DNA of 64,000 bases from Halobacillus hunanensis (GCF_900166655.1 NZ_FVZB01000006.1:1-64000), one strand, 5' to 3'; counted from the stretch's first letter, positions 27,855 through 37,281 are shown. The notes: generated from the sequence alone by a model not told the origin. Made by a program: numbers and translations.

Positions 27855-28853
27855 ATGCAGCAATGGATTCGCGATTATTTTCAACTTCCTCTATTTATCA
27901 GGCTATTATCCGGCATATTTATTACAATGATCATTTTCGGCACTTCGATTCATCTCATAGAACCAAACAGTTTCCCATCAATTTTTGACGGGATCTGGTG
28001 GGCATTTATAACAGGGGCTACAGTCGGATATGGAGATTACGTGCCACTGACAGTGCCCGGAAAAATTATAGCCATGTTATTAATCTTTTCAGGCGGAGGA
28101 CTTCTCACCTTTTATATGGTGACCTTAGCATCGACCACCGTTGAACATGAGCGGGCCCTTTCGAAAGGGCAAGTGCGATATAAAGGTGAGTCGCATATTA
28201 TTGTCATCGGCTGGAATGAACGAACAAGGCAATTGATTGATATGATGAGGGAAGATGATATTAAAGATAATATCGTTTTAATTGATAAGACAATCAATCA
28301 TTTGTATCAAAACTTGGCGAACATCCACTTCATCAAGGGCGATGCCACAAACGAAGAAACACTTGAAAAGGCGAACGTATGTAAAGCAAGAATGGCCGTC
28401 GTTACAGCGAACCCTTCAAAAAAAGAGCATCAATCCGATCAAGCCGTCATACACCAGCTTGTTTCCTTAAAAGGACATCACCCAAATTTATTTATCATTG
28501 CTGAAGTCCTTACAGAACGTCAAAAAATTAATGCTGAAAGAGCCGGAGCCAATACGGTAATTCGGTCAAATGATTTCATGAGCAGTTTATTTTATCATGA
28601 GCTTTACCGAAAAGACCCCCTTCAGCCCTTTCAACTTTTTTTAAACTTATTGACCAATCGTCAGTTCCATGAGGAGAAAGTATCTTCTTCCTTAGCAGGG
28701 AAACCGATGATTCAGATACTCGAACATTATTTGAACCAAAGCTCTCAAGTGATTGGGATAAGGAATGGAAAGAATTTTTACTTTGATTTTGATTCGAATA
28801 CTACGTTAACAGAGGAGGATTACTTAGTTTTATTTACGCCGTTCAACGAGTAA
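27855..28853 (+). CDS. yugO: two-TM potassium channel with RCK domain (YugO-like)
   Basis: 332 residues. TM1 about 14-34, pore helix and perfect K+ filter TVGYGD (56-61), TM2 about 69-90, then a cytoplasmic RCK/TrkA-N domain starting HIIVIGWNERT and a C-terminal ligand domain. MthK/YugO architecture; B. subtilis YugO carries electrical signalling in biofilms. Unlike B. subtilis, there is no mstX-like gene in front. Its 3' end overlaps convergent yugN by 24 bases. Confidence 0.94.
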   Translation: MQQWIRDYFQLPLFIRLLSGIFITMIIFGTSIHLIEPNSFPSIFDGIWWAFITGATVGYGDYVPLTVPGKIIAMLLIFSGGGLLTFYMVTLASTTVEHERALSKGQVRYKGESHIIVIGWNERTRQLIDMMREDDIKDNIVLIDKTINHLYQNLANIHFIKGDATNEETLEKANVCKARMAVVTANPSKKEHQSDQAVIHQLVSLKGHHPNLFIIAEVLTERQKINAERAGANTVIRSNDFMSSLFYHELYRKDPLQPFQLFLNLLTNRQFHEEKVSSSLAGKPMIQILEHYLNQSSQVIGIRNGKNFYFDFDSNTTLTEEDYLVLFTPFNE

Positions 28854-29252
28854 TGCTTGCTCACACTGTTGAATTAATTCCTTGCCTGTTTGGATAAATT
28901 CTTCAGGAAAGTCAGCATCCTTATCACGAGGAGTTTGAAACTGATCAAATGCTGCTCGGAAATTTCCTTCCTGCACATGATCATCAATACCATCCTGATA
29001 AGCATGAGAAAGCAAATAAGGTTTGTTTACTTTGACCGTCGCAGGAGCTGTTGGCGAATCTAGTGTTCCTTCCACAACAGAGAAAGGAATCCTAAGAAAT
29101 TGATAACCGCCTTGTTCCGCAATTTTATAATCAAAGTAACCATGCTCATAATCCCAATTATCCGAGAAAGTGAAGCCAATAGACTGAAGCTTTTGCTCAA
29201 GTTCATGTAAGTCAAATAGCTCATCCGTTAGTTGAGATTCCAAATTAATCAT
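28830..29252 (-). CDS. yugN: YugN-like protein
   Basis: 140 residues, soluble, YugN family, unknown function. Regions such as DNWDYEHGYFDYKIAEQGGYQFLRIPF and the conserved LDSPTAPATVKV are recognisable. The start is ATG 29252 with AAGGAGGG upstream. It sits between yugO and pgi as in B. subtilis. The stop region lies inside the 3' end of yugO (tail-to-tail overlap). Confidence 0.85.
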   Translation of the reverse strand: MINLESQLTDELFDLHELEQKLQSIGFTFSDNWDYEHGYFDYKIAEQGGYQFLRIPFSVVEGTLDSPTAPATVKVNKPYLLSHAYQDGIDDHVQEGNFRAAFDQFQTPRDKDADFPEEFIQTGKELIQQCEQALLVERRK

Positions 29253-29286
29253 ACACAATCCCTCCTTTTCATCTTATCCTGCCCAA

Positions 29287-29330
29287 ATAAAACCACCTCA
29301 GGTCATCCATTTTCTGGATGACCTGAGGTG
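29287..29330 (-). terminator. pgi terminator
   Basis: 18-bp perfect stem ACCACCTCAGGTCATCCA / TGGATGACCTGAGGTGGT with TTTTATTT tail on the minus strand. Confidence 0.92.
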
Positions 29331-29345
29331 GTAATTAATGGTTTA

Positions 29346-30692
29346 TTATAAGCGTTTTTCCAGGTCTTGTTTTTGTTGTTCGAATCCAGGCTTTCCAAGG
29401 AGCGCGAACATATTTTTCTTATATGCTTCAACTCCTGGCTGATCAAACGGATTTACACCAAGAATATATCCGCTGATCGCACACGCTTTTTCAAAGAAAT
29501 AGGCGAGATAGCCAAATGTAAATGCATCTCGCTTCGGTATATGCACAATCAAATTCGGCACTTGACCATCTGTATGAGCAAGCATTGTGCCCTGATAAGC
29601 CTTCTCATTCACTTCATCAACAGTCTTTCCAGCCAGATAATTCAGCCCATCTAAATTTTGCTCATCTTCTTCTATCGTATAATCTGAGGTCGGCTCTTCC
29701 ACATGCAAAATCGTTTCAAATAAATCACGACGGCCATCTTGAACATATTGCCCTAGTGAATGAAGATCTGTTGAGAAGTTTGCGGAACTTGGAAAAATCC
29801 CCTTCTGGTCCTTACCTTCACTTTCGCCAAACAACTGTTTCCACCATTCTGAGAAATACTGTAAAGAAGGCTCATAATTGACCATCATCTCAATTGTTTT
29901 TCCTTTGTTGTACAGCACATTTCTGACCGCAGCATATTGATAGGCTGGGTTCTCAGACAAACGATCTGTACTTAATTCTTCTCGACTTGCCTGTGCTCCC
30001 TGCATCATATCATCAATATCGATGCCGCTGGCTGCAATTGGAAGCAACCCTACAGCTGTAAGCACTGAATAACGCCCGCCAACATTATCTGGAACTACAA
30101 AGGATTCATACCCCTGTTCCTCTGCTAATGTTTTCAATGCACCTTTTTCCTTATCTGTAGTGGCGTAAATTCGTTTTTGGGCTTGTTCACGACCGTACTT
30201 TTCCTCCAAAAACTTACGGAAGATGCGAAATGCAATCGCCGGTTCAGTCGTCGTGCCGCTTTTTGAAATCACATTGATGGAAACATCTTTATCCTTCAGC
30301 ACATCAAATAATTCATTAATATAAGGAGCACTAATACTGTTTCCCACAAAGAATACTTGCGGGGCAGAGCGCTGATCAGCTGACAGTTCATTGTAGAAAC
30401 TGTGATTAAGCATTTCTATCGCAGCACGAGCACCTAAGTATGAGCCGCCTATTCCTATAACAAGGAGAACATCTGAATCTTTCTTGATCTTTTCTGCAGC
30501 TTGCTTAATCCGTGAAAATTCCTCTTTATCATAATCTACTGGTAAATCAAGCCAACCTAAAAAGTCATGTCCTGCACCCGTTTTTTCATGTAATGCTTTA
30601 TGTGCTAATGATACAGTTCCTTCCATATATTCAAGTTCGTGTTTATTAAAAAATGGTAAAGCTTTTTCATAATCAAAACGCACGTGTGTCAT
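29346..30692 (-). CDS. pgi: glucose-6-phosphate isomerase
   Basis: 448 residues, Bacillus-type PGI. Interconverts glucose-6-P and fructose-6-P. Motifs: [29 protein letters not shown] (phosphate), [16 protein letters not shown], and a C-terminal catalytic-Lys region [14 protein letters not shown]. The start is ATG 30692 (MTHVRFDY), matching B. subtilis; the ATG two codons earlier abuts the GGAGGG. Confidence 0.97.
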   Translation of the reverse strand: MTHVRFDYEKALPFFNKHELEYMEGTVSLAHKALHEKTGAGHDFLGWLDLPVDYDKEEFSRIKQAAEKIKKDSDVLLVIGIGGSYLGARAAIEMLNHSFYNELSADQRSAPQVFFVGNSISAPYINELFDVLKDKDVSINVISKSGTTTEPAIAFRIFRKFLEEKYGREQAQKRIYATTDKEKGALKTLAEEQGYESFVVPDNVGGRYSVLTAVGLLPIAASGIDIDDMMQGAQASREELSTDRLSENPAYQYAAVRNVLYNKGKTIEMMVNYEPSLQYFSEWWKQLFGESEGKDQKGIFPSSANFSTDLHSLGQYVQDGRRDLFETILHVEEPTSDYTIEEDEQNLDGLNYLAGKTVDEVNEKAYQGTMLAHTDGQVPNLIVHIPKRDAFTFGYLAYFFEKACAISGYILGVNPFDQPGVEAYKKNMFALLGKPGFEQQKQDLEKRL

Positions 30693-30830
30693 TTCCATCC
30701 CTCCAAGATCATCATTAAAAAACTAAGCCAATTTCACTTTACCGAAACGTTCTGAGCAAATCAAGTAGGCCTTTACATGTAAACGCATCCAATACAAAAA
30801 AGAAGAAACTGGGACAAAACTGAATTCAAA

Positions 30831-30876
30831 CACACAAATAACCCGAACGTAATGTAACAGTTCGGGTTATTGTGTG
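30831..30876. repeat. long hairpin inside a possible dispersed intergenic element
   Basis: Inverted repeat of about 17 bp, CACACAAATAACCCGAAC / GTTCGGGTTATTGTGTG, with an 11-base loop and one bulge. It is flanked by CTGGGACAAAACTGAATTC on one side and a GC-richer stretch (30890-30960) on the other. It lies between yugJ and pgi and may serve as the yugJ terminator. The 336-base gap holds no credible gene; the texture resembles a small non-autonomous repeat. Confidence 0.5.
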
Positions 30877-31028
30877 CTAAGAAATGGTTACTGACATCGC
30901 TCCGACAAAATACTTTGCTTTCCTGGAGGATCTTCGACTCGTGCTGTTCCCACATGAGTCTGCAAATTTTTGACTACGCTAAGTATCTCTTCGTTTCTGA
31001 TACCGTTGCTTTGCTTATGTTCACAAGG

Positions 31029-32195
31029 TTACTTTGACATTTCCAATATAGCTTCTACATCATTGGCTTCAAGCTTGCTAAAGTTACCGAAAGCTCCTCG
31101 TTTCATAGCACGATTAACGATCAAATCAAACTTCTGATCATCTATTTCGTAATCTGCCAGTGCTTTAGGAGCCCCTATAGACGTCCAGAACTCCTGTAAA
31201 GAGTCAATCCCTTCCTCAGCTATTTGACGATTTGATTTGCCTTCAGAATCGACTGAGAACACGTTTGTAGCCAATCGTACGAATCGCCCTTCATCGACAT
31301 CAAGATTATGCTTCATCCAATTAGGAAAAAGAATTGCAAGTCCTCCAGCATGAGGAATGTCATACACAGCCGAGACAGCGTGTTCAATATTATGACTCGC
31401 CCAATCTCCTCGGTATCCCATCTGCAGCATCCCATTTAAAGCAATAGTCCCAGCATATAAAATTGTCTCACGATGTTCATATGACTCAAGGTCATCCAGA
31501 AGTTTAGGCGCCGTATCTATAACTGTCCGTAAGACACCTTCGACCATTTCATCCTGTACAGGTGACTGGGTTGGGTTGTGAAAATACTGCTCTAGTAAAT
31601 GTGACATCATATCGACGATGCCATAAATCGTCTGTTCACGCGGCACTGTGATGGTGTTCTGCGGATCCAGAATAGAGAACGTTGGATATGTATAAGGGGC
31701 ATAACCCCAGCCATATTTTTCGTTTGTCTCCCAATTCGTAATCACTGCTCCTCCATTCATTTCAGACCCTGTTGCCGCCAAAGTAAGCACAGTACCAAAA
31801 GGAAGGACCCCATCTGGTGTATTTTTACGAGTAACTAAATCCCAGGCATCACCTTCGTATTTTGCACCCGCGGCAATGGTTTTTGTACAGTCAATGACAC
31901 TGCCACCGCCGACGGCAAGCAGAAAATCGATACCCTCTCTTTTACAAAGCTCAACGCCTTTTCGAACCGTACTCAGCTTAGGATTAGGTTCGACACCTGC
32001 CAATTCATGAACATGAACAGTTGTTTTATTTAATTCTTTCATGACACGATCGTAAACTCCGTTTTTCTTAATACTGCCTCCACCGTAAACAATTAATATA
32101 TTTTCTATATTTGTAGGAAGCTGTTCAGTTAATTGTTCAACTTGGTTTTTACCAAAAATAAGCTTCGTCGGATTATGAAATGTAAATGCGTCCAT
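31029..32195 (-). CDS. yugJ: iron-containing alcohol dehydrogenase (YugJ-like butanol dehydrogenase)
   Basis: 388 residues, group III Fe-ADH. NAD(P)-binding [14 protein letters not shown] and [15 protein letters not shown]; metal ligands in [16 protein letters not shown] and [23 protein letters not shown] (His residues). Reduces aldehydes to alcohols in the cytoplasm; physiological substrate unknown. Same neighbours as B. subtilis yugJ (pgi, yuzA, yugI). Confidence 0.92.
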   Translation of the reverse strand: MDAFTFHNPTKLIFGKNQVEQLTEQLPTNIENILIVYGGGSIKKNGVYDRVMKELNKTTVHVHELAGVEPNPKLSTVRKGVELCKREGIDFLLAVGGGSVIDCTKTIAAGAKYEGDAWDLVTRKNTPDGVLPFGTVLTLAATGSEMNGGAVITNWETNEKYGWGYAPYTYPTFSILDPQNTITVPREQTIYGIVDMMSHLLEQYFHNPTQSPVQDEMVEGVLRTVIDTAPKLLDDLESYEHRETILYAGTIALNGMLQMGYRGDWASHNIEHAVSAVYDIPHAGGLAILFPNWMKHNLDVDEGRFVRLATNVFSVDSEGKSNRQIAEEGIDSLQEFWTSIGAPKALADYEIDDQKFDLIVNRAMKRGAFGNFSKLEANDVEAILEMSK

Positions 32196-32336
32196 TACTT
32201 CTTCCCCTCTCTTTATTTCTCAGTGTCCCATTATCCCTGATCCATGAGAATTTCTCAAAAGAAACGCAATATGTATAAATTGTTTTTTATTCCTAAAACT
32301 ATAAATGTTCATTTTACTAACAGAAGGAGTGAAAAT

Positions 32337-32576
32337 ATGAATACAATCCAACGAATCGCTTTACTACTGACAGTTATTGGAGCTATAAACTGGGGTCTAA
32401 TTGGTTTGTTCCAATACGATCTTGTCGCTGGTTTATTTGGAGGCGGAGAACAAAGTGGAGCGTTTGCGCGAATTATCTATACGCTTGTAGGAATTAGCGG
32501 ACTTATTACCATTTCCCTTTATTTCTCTCGTGCTGCAGAACATCATGAAGCAAGAACAGCAGATTCAACTGAGTAA
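32337..32576 (+). CDS. yuzA: small DUF378 membrane protein YuzA
   Basis: 79 residues, DUF378: two membrane segments, IALLLTVIGAINWGLIGLF (about 6-24) with the family WGLIG core, and IIYTLVGISGLITISLYF (about 46-63). The start is ATG 32337 behind GAAGGAG; the frame extends upstream without a ribosome-binding site. Function unknown. Confidence 0.88.
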   Translation: MNTIQRIALLLTVIGAINWGLIGLFQYDLVAGLFGGGEQSGAFARIIYTLVGISGLITISLYFSRAAEHHEARTADSTE

Positions 32577-32596
32577 GGAATTATACAGAAGAATGC

Positions 32597-32623
32597 AAAA
32601 AACCCGGCTGCGGAAGCCGGGTT
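32597..32623 (+). terminator. yuzA terminator
   Basis: AACCCGGCT / AGCCGGGTT stem followed by TTCAGTTT; may act for both convergent genes. Confidence 0.82.
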
Positions 32624-32669
32624 TTCAGTTTGAAAAGCAGTAATCGTACAGTTAAAGCTTTTCTAAGAA

Positions 32670-33050
32670 TTATTTGCGGAATTTCTCACGGTCATCGGAC
32701 TGTTTAATCCAGTCTTCTAACTTATCCTTAAGTGTGTTAAATCCTGCTGAAGCATCTTCTTGCTGAGGAGTCGCTTGCTTACGAGGACGACGTTCCTTTT
32801 TAGGTGCTTCTTGTGTGGCACGAATAGAGAGAGAGTATTTATTATTTTTCTCATCAATGTTTAGAATCTTAACTTGGACTTCATCACCTTCAGAAAGATG
32901 TTCGTTAATATCCTTCACATAGCCATGAGTTACTTCAGAAATATGCACAAGACCCTGTACTTGCTCGTCAAGTGCAACGAAAGCACCGTATGGCTGTATC
33001 CCTGTAACTTTACCCTCTAAAACTTGACCTTCTTGAAACTTATCTGACAT
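32670..33050 (-). CDS. yugI: S1-domain RNA-binding protein (YugI, general stress protein 13 family)
   Basis: 126 residues. One S1/OB domain at about 5-76 (GQVLEGKVTGIQPYGAFVAL, GLVHISEV, GDEVQVKILNID) and a basic linker KKERRPRKQA. Binds RNA, probably ribosome-associated as for GSP13. The start is ATG 33050 with CAGGAG 9 bases upstream; the longer frame lacks a ribosome-binding site. Confidence 0.92.
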   Translation of the reverse strand: MSDKFQEGQVLEGKVTGIQPYGAFVALDEQVQGLVHISEVTHGYVKDINEHLSEGDEVQVKILNIDEKNNKYSLSIRATQEAPKKERRPRKQATPQQEDASAGFNTLKDKLEDWIKQSDDREKFRK

Positions 33051-33255
33051 GCTATACAACTCCTGATATAGATTATTCGTTTCTTTTAACGCAATTACTG
33101 ATTTTATCATAACATTTCATAATTAGCAAAAGCTTCTGATGATCCTTAACCTCTTAATCTATTATTTTTCACAAGAAATATTAAGAAACAGGTTTAAAAC
33201 ACGATCTATAAGGATATTAATAATACCGTAAGACTTTCTCGTATTCCCCCTGTGA

Positions 33256-33290
33256 AGCAAAGCGATCATTCGCTTTGCTTTTTTTTATTT
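33256..33290 (+). terminator. orphan intrinsic terminator upstream of patB
   Basis: AAGCAAAGCGA / TCGCTTTGCTT stem with TTTTTTTT on the plus strand. No plus-strand gene precedes it, so it ends either an unannotated small RNA (somewhere in 33110-33256) or a patB leader. The 323-base gap otherwise shows nothing. Confidence 0.8.
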
Positions 33291-33373
33291 TATGGTTGTA
33301 AGCTTTCTATTTCTATCTTTTGCAATTATTCGTTAGTATAAGTATAAGATCCACTTGAAGGAGCAGTGATACA

Positions 33374-34546
33374 ATGAACCGTTTCTCTGAAATAACAGAA
33401 AGAAAAGGCACAAGATCTGTTAAATGGGATTTAGCTGAAGAACTTTATCAGGACCCAGATGTGCTCCCGATGTGGGTAGCCGACATGGATTTCAAGGCTC
33501 CTGAAGCAGTTGTCCAGGCTCTAACCCAAAGAGTTGAACACGGAATTTTCGGATATACACTGGCTGACGAGCCACTTAAGACTGCCATAATCAACTGGCT
33601 TGACCGACGTCATGATTGGAATGTGAAGAAGGACTGGATTACATACAGCCCTGGAGTTATCCCAAGTTTGCATATGGCTGTGCAATCATTAACTGGAAAA
33701 AATGATGCTATTATGATTCAGACGCCTGTCTATCCACCTTTTTCAAGTGTAGTCAACGATCATAACCGTACACTTGTTGAGAATCCCTTAGTCCTTAACG
33801 ATGGAATTTATTCCATTGATTTCACGGACTTTGAATCTAAAATCCGGGACTATCAGGTTAAGTTATTTATTCTTTGCAATCCACACAATCCCGTCGGAAG
33901 AGTCTGGAATCGTAAAGAACTCAAACAAATTAATGATATTTGTCTAAAACATGGTGTTAAGGTAATTTCGGATGAGATACACGCTGACTTAATCTATCCA
34001 GGGCACACACATATTCCGTTAGCTGGTCTATCTAAAGAAGCTAGTAACAATACGATAACCTGTCTCTCTCCAACAAAAACATTTAATCTGGCAGGATTAC
34101 AGGCCTCCTACTTAATTATAGAAAACGAAGAAGTTAGAGGACTAGTAACAGATTACTTCAATAAACAAGGAATGTTCATGCTTAACACACTGGGCATTAC
34201 TGCTATGGAAGCTGCCTACCTTCACGGAGAAGAATGGCTTGAGCAATTGATCGAAACACTTGAGATAAACCGAAACTATGTCACAAAACGCCTTCATGAA
34301 GAAACTGAGACATTACAGGTTATTCCCGCTGAAGGCACCTATTTATTATGGATCGATTGTCGTAAACTTAACCTATCCCAGCCAGAACTGATTTCCTTTA
34401 TGAAAAAGAAAGCAAAGGTAGGCCTAAATGAAGGAGCTTCGTTTGGTGAAGAAGGAGCAGGCTTTATGCGAATGAATATCGCTGCCCCTAAAAAGCTCAT
34501 CGAAGAGGGAGTCTCACGAATCATACAAGCAGTTAATCATATATAA
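33374..34546 (+). CDS. patB: cystathionine beta-lyase / MalY-PatB aminotransferase
   Basis: 390 residues, PLP fold type I, MalY/PatB group. Motifs: VLPMWVADMDF, ILCNPHNPVGRVW, ISDEIHADLIYPG, and the PLP Lys in SPTKTFNLAGLQ. C-S lyase acting on cystathionine/cysteine-like substrates. In B. subtilis patB lies beside yugI and kapB, as here. GAAGGAG precedes the ATG. Confidence 0.93.
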   Translation: MNRFSEITERKGTRSVKWDLAEELYQDPDVLPMWVADMDFKAPEAVVQALTQRVEHGIFGYTLADEPLKTAIINWLDRRHDWNVKKDWITYSPGVIPSLHMAVQSLTGKNDAIMIQTPVYPPFSSVVNDHNRTLVENPLVLNDGIYSIDFTDFESKIRDYQVKLFILCNPHNPVGRVWNRKELKQINDICLKHGVKVISDEIHADLIYPGHTHIPLAGLSKEASNNTITCLSPTKTFNLAGLQASYLIIENEEVRGLVTDYFNKQGMFMLNTLGITAMEAAYLHGEEWLEQLIETLEINRNYVTKRLHEETETLQVIPAEGTYLLWIDCRKLNLSQPELISFMKKKAKVGLNEGASFGEEGAGFMRMNIAAPKKLIEEGVSRIIQAVNHI

Positions 34547-34550
34547 AAAA

Positions 34551-34585
34551 ACATCCCCTCACCGATCCTTACGGGAGGGGATGTT
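34551..34585 (+). terminator. bidirectional terminator between patB and sodC
   Basis: AACATCCCCTC / GAGGGGATGTT stem between convergent genes. Confidence 0.85.
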
Positions 34586-34586
34586 G

Positions 34587-35156
34587 CTATTCTTTTTGTT
34601 TCTCATTTAAATCAGTAGGGTCACTTGTTTTATCCTTATCACTATTTAACGTGATCTCTGCACAAGCTACCCGATCTCCTGATTCACCTGCAGGCTGTGA
34701 CATGCCGTCATCAGGTTCGCTATGAATAACTAATGACGTCCCTTCACTTCTTAATAAAGAAGTTTGACCGTCTTTCAGTGTAGCTCCGGAAAGCATCAGT
34801 TTTGCTTTAGCTGATCCGCTTGATTCTGCATCAAGATTAGGAAGATCGCCTGCATGAGCGCCTTTCTGGTTTAACAAGCCATGCTTCTTTTTGGTGGGGT
34901 TAAAATGATTTCCCGCACTTTTAAAATCTGGCCCTTCACATTTAGGAAACTCATGAATATGGATGCCATGAGGACCAGGCTCAAGACCTTCTGCTTGTAC
35001 TTTCACCTCTACTCCATCTGGCTGTTCTGTTAAGGTGACAGTCCCTACACGGTCCCCTTCCTGATTATAAAGTGCCGATTCTAAAGGAGAACGTTTTTCC
35101 CCACAGCCAGTCATCATTAATAAACTAACAAATGCGACGATCCAAACAACTCTCAT
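34587..35156 (-). CDS. sodC: Cu,Zn superoxide dismutase, lipoprotein
   Basis: 189 residues. Lipoprotein signal with lipobox MMTGC (Cys18), then a SodC domain. All metal ligands are visible: Cu His66 and His68 (GIHIHEF), bridging His84 (GNHFNP), Zn His92, His101 and Asp104 (HAGDLPN), Cu His145 (VIHSEPDD). Catalytic Arg162 and the Cys73-Cys165 disulfide pair are present. It dismutates superoxide outside the membrane. This differs from B. subtilis YojM, reported to lack two Cu ligands. The C-terminal tail is charged and disordered. Confidence 0.93.
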   Translation of the reverse strand: MRVVWIVAFVSLLMMTGCGEKRSPLESALYNQEGDRVGTVTLTEQPDGVEVKVQAEGLEPGPHGIHIHEFPKCEGPDFKSAGNHFNPTKKKHGLLNQKGAHAGDLPNLDAESSGSAKAKLMLSGATLKDGQTSLLRSEGTSLVIHSEPDDGMSQPAGESGDRVACAEITLNSDKDKTSDPTDLNEKQKE

Positions 35157-35254
35157 ATTGTACGCCCTTTCCTATTATAATCATACCTTTAGCTTTTCCA
35201 AGAAACGGTGTATTTATAATCGGCAGAAGCAATGAGAGTGAAGCGATACATAAA

Positions 35255-35287
35255 AAAACAACACCTGAGATAGTACCCAAGTGTTGC
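35255..35287 (-). terminator. terminator of the 62-residue membrane protein gene
   Basis: CAACACTTG / CAGGTGTTG stem (one T-G pair) followed by TTTTTTT on the minus strand. Confidence 0.8.
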
Positions 35288-35290
35288 CGT

Positions 35291-35479
35291 TCATTGATCA
35301 TGTTGATAGTTATCTTGTTCCTCCTGGACGGGAGAGTAATCTGTCCGCTCCTCCTCCTTACGAGAAACTTTAATGATAAAGTACATCGTAATTGCAGCAG
35401 CTATGATAAATACTAATAAGGTCAGAAGAGCTGGAATATATTCAGATTTATCTTCGGGGAAATAGAGAAATTCCATCAT
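35291..35479 (-). CDS. 62-residue single-pass membrane protein, unknown function
   Basis: One membrane helix (about 15-38, IPALLTLLVFIIAAAITMYFI) with a short outside N-terminus and an acidic/polar cytoplasmic tail KVSRKEEERTDYSPVQEE. The start is ATG 35479, with AGGAAAGGTG 9 bases upstream; an in-frame GTG lies inside that ribosome-binding site. It has its own terminator. Family not recognised. Confidence 0.75.
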   Translation of the reverse strand: MMEFLYFPEDKSEYIPALLTLLVFIIAAAITMYFIIKVSRKEEERTDYSPVQEEQDNYQHDQ

Positions 35480-35600
35480 AGGGCAACACACCTTTCCTAA
35501 TACATCACCATTATAACAAATTCACTTCTCCATAAGTAATGCTTCTCTATTTTTTCACATTTTTAAACTCTGGTACAATAGTCAACAAGGAGGGGTTTAC

Positions 35601-35984
35601 GTGTCAGACTTTCAGAACGGAACAATTGTTAAGGCCCATTATAAATCAGGGATCTACATAGGTGAAGTAATAGAAGATCGCAAGCAAAATTATTTAGTCA
35701 AAATACTCGCCGTAGACAAGCATCCGATGCAAGGCGACCTTCATAATCCTGGTAAAACAGACGATGTGTTTTTTCATCAACGAAAGGCACTAAGTTTTCA
35801 AGAAAAGGCAAATATCCACAAACAGGCAGTCCACCTTTATGAAAGTAAACAAGTTCCTGATTACGACGTGTCATTGAAACAATCAGTTGAAAAGTTGAAA
35901 CAAAAATTGACACGAAGAGAAACAAATTTTAACCAACATGCCTTAGATCAGTTAAAAGACCTTGAAAATCAATACTTTAGCTAA
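35601..35984 (+). CDS. kapB: kinase-associated protein B (KapB)
   Basis: 127 residues: N-terminal beta barrel (GTIVKAHYKSGIYIGEVIED...YLVKILAV) and C-terminal helices. In B. subtilis KapB is linked to KinB-dependent phosphorelay input to sporulation and lies near patB and kapD. Starts at GTG 35601 with AAGGAGGGG upstream. No lipobox visible here. Confidence 0.88.
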   Translation: MSDFQNGTIVKAHYKSGIYIGEVIEDRKQNYLVKILAVDKHPMQGDLHNPGKTDDVFFHQRKALSFQEKANIHKQAVHLYESKQVPDYDVSLKQSVEKLKQKLTRRETNFNQHALDQLKDLENQYFS

Positions 35985-36056
35985 AAAACACCGTCGAAAC
36001 AGAATCTTATCAATAGAATAACAAATGAGCGCGGGGAAAAATGAAAGAAATCAGAA

Positions 36057-36096
36057 AAAATCAGGCTGCCGAGACTTTCTCGACAGCCTGATTTTT
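36057..36096. terminator. bidirectional terminator, kapB / khtU
   Basis: AAAAATCAGGCTG.CGAGA / TCTCG.CAGCCTGATTTTT stem between convergent genes. Confidence 0.9.
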
Positions 36097-37275
36097 TCAG
36101 GTTCCAGGCACTTTTAAATTTTTCTTCTTTTTTTGAGGCTTTCCATAAACTTTTGTAACGATTTTCGGTGCCTGCTCAAACAAAACCATTCCTATGAAAG
36201 CCGCGATGAGAATATACAACCCACTAAAGGCTTTAAACACCCCAGTAGCGACACCGGCAATAACCACAGAAAATTCACCTCTTGAACAAATCGACAAACC
36301 TGCTCGTAAGGAAGCTCGTTTTGGCAATCCATAAAGTGGTCCGCCAAGTATGCCGACTAGCAGTTTTGCAATCACGGACCATACTAGAACAGTGACGAGC
36401 AGACCTGCCATCGGTACACCATTGCCTAAGTCAATGGTTGTCCCAAAGTAAACAAAGAAAGTTGGAAGCATAAGATCTCGAATTGGAAAAACGGTTTGTT
36501 CTACTTTTTCTATTTTTCCAATCTCAGCCAACATCATACCTGCTAAAAATGCTCCCAGTACCTCTGATAAACCAAGGTATAAAGCTAAACCACCGTAAGA
36601 TAAAGCTATCCCTGTCAGCAACGCAATCTTAAAATCTTCGTCTGCTATACGATCAAGCAGCGTCTCAACTTTTTTAAATACTGTTTTACCAAGGATGATC
36701 GCAGCTAACGTTAATCCGATAATTTTTCCGGTAATAGCTAGAAAAGAAACTGTTGTGAAAGTCTCACCAGAACTGACACCAAATAAAATAGCTACCACAA
36801 TCGGCGCAGCGAGGTCTTCAAAAATAAGTATACCTAATATATATTCTGTTTCTATGTTAGCCATCCTGCCCCGGTCATCCAACAGCTTAGCTGTAATCGA
36901 TGAACTCGTGGCATAGGCAATCCCGCCTATTAAAAAACTAGAAAACAGATCAAGATTAAATAAAAGGGCAATACCTGTAGTAATCCCTAAGCTTAAGAGC
37001 AAGTCCAACAAACCTGATGGCCAGATCTTTTTAGCAATCCCACCAAGTCGTTTCACGTTGAACTCTAAACCTAATAAGAAAAATAACAGAACAATTCCTA
37101 TTTCACTTGCAAAGTGTAGAAGTTCGTTTCCGCCTAGTTCTCCAGCTAAGACGATCCCCAATAGAATGTAAAGAATAACTCCAGGGACCTTAATTTTAAG
37201 ACTTAAAAAACCTAAATAAAAAATAGCAATTAGAATTAGCCCTGCACCCAACAGGGCAGGAAATTCACTATGCAC
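36097..37275 (-). CDS. khtU: K+(Na+)/H+ antiporter of the CPA2 family (KhtU-like)
   Basis: 392 residues, KefB-type, about 12 membrane helices and no cytosolic RCK domain; ends in a basic tail QKKKKNLKVPGT. The LLGLEFNVKRL, GGIAYATSSSITAKLLDD and ILIFEDLAAPIVV segments are typical of CPA2. K+ efflux at alkaline or high-K+ stress by homology to KhtU. Starts at GTG 37273-37275, 6 bases after the khtT stop, giving a two-gene khtT-khtU operon. Confidence 0.9.
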   Translation of the reverse strand: MHSEFPALLGAGLILIAIFYLGFLSLKIKVPGVILYILLGIVLAGELGGNELLHFASEIGIVLLFFLLGLEFNVKRLGGIAKKIWPSGLLDLLLSLGITTGIALLFNLDLFSSFLIGGIAYATSSSITAKLLDDRGRMANIETEYILGILIFEDLAAPIVVAILFGVSSGETFTTVSFLAITGKIIGLTLAAIILGKTVFKKVETLLDRIADEDFKIALLTGIALSYGGLALYLGLSEVLGAFLAGMMLAEIGKIEKVEQTVFPIRDLMLPTFFVYFGTTIDLGNGVPMAGLLVTVLVWSVIAKLLVGILGGPLYGLPKRASLRAGLSICSRGEFSVVIAGVATGVFKAFSGLYILIAAFIGMVLFEQAPKIVTKVYGKPQKKKKNLKVPGT

Positions 37276-37281
37276 TAATCA

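Noticed and set aside
29287-29330. Inverted repeat as a possible IS end or CRISPR unit
   Set aside because: A single 18-bp stem with T tail just after pgi; fully explained as a terminator.
30773-30955. Sixty-codon frame on the minus strand
   Set aside because: It reads through the long hairpin, has no ribosome-binding site and an unusual composition; treated as non-coding repeat-like DNA.
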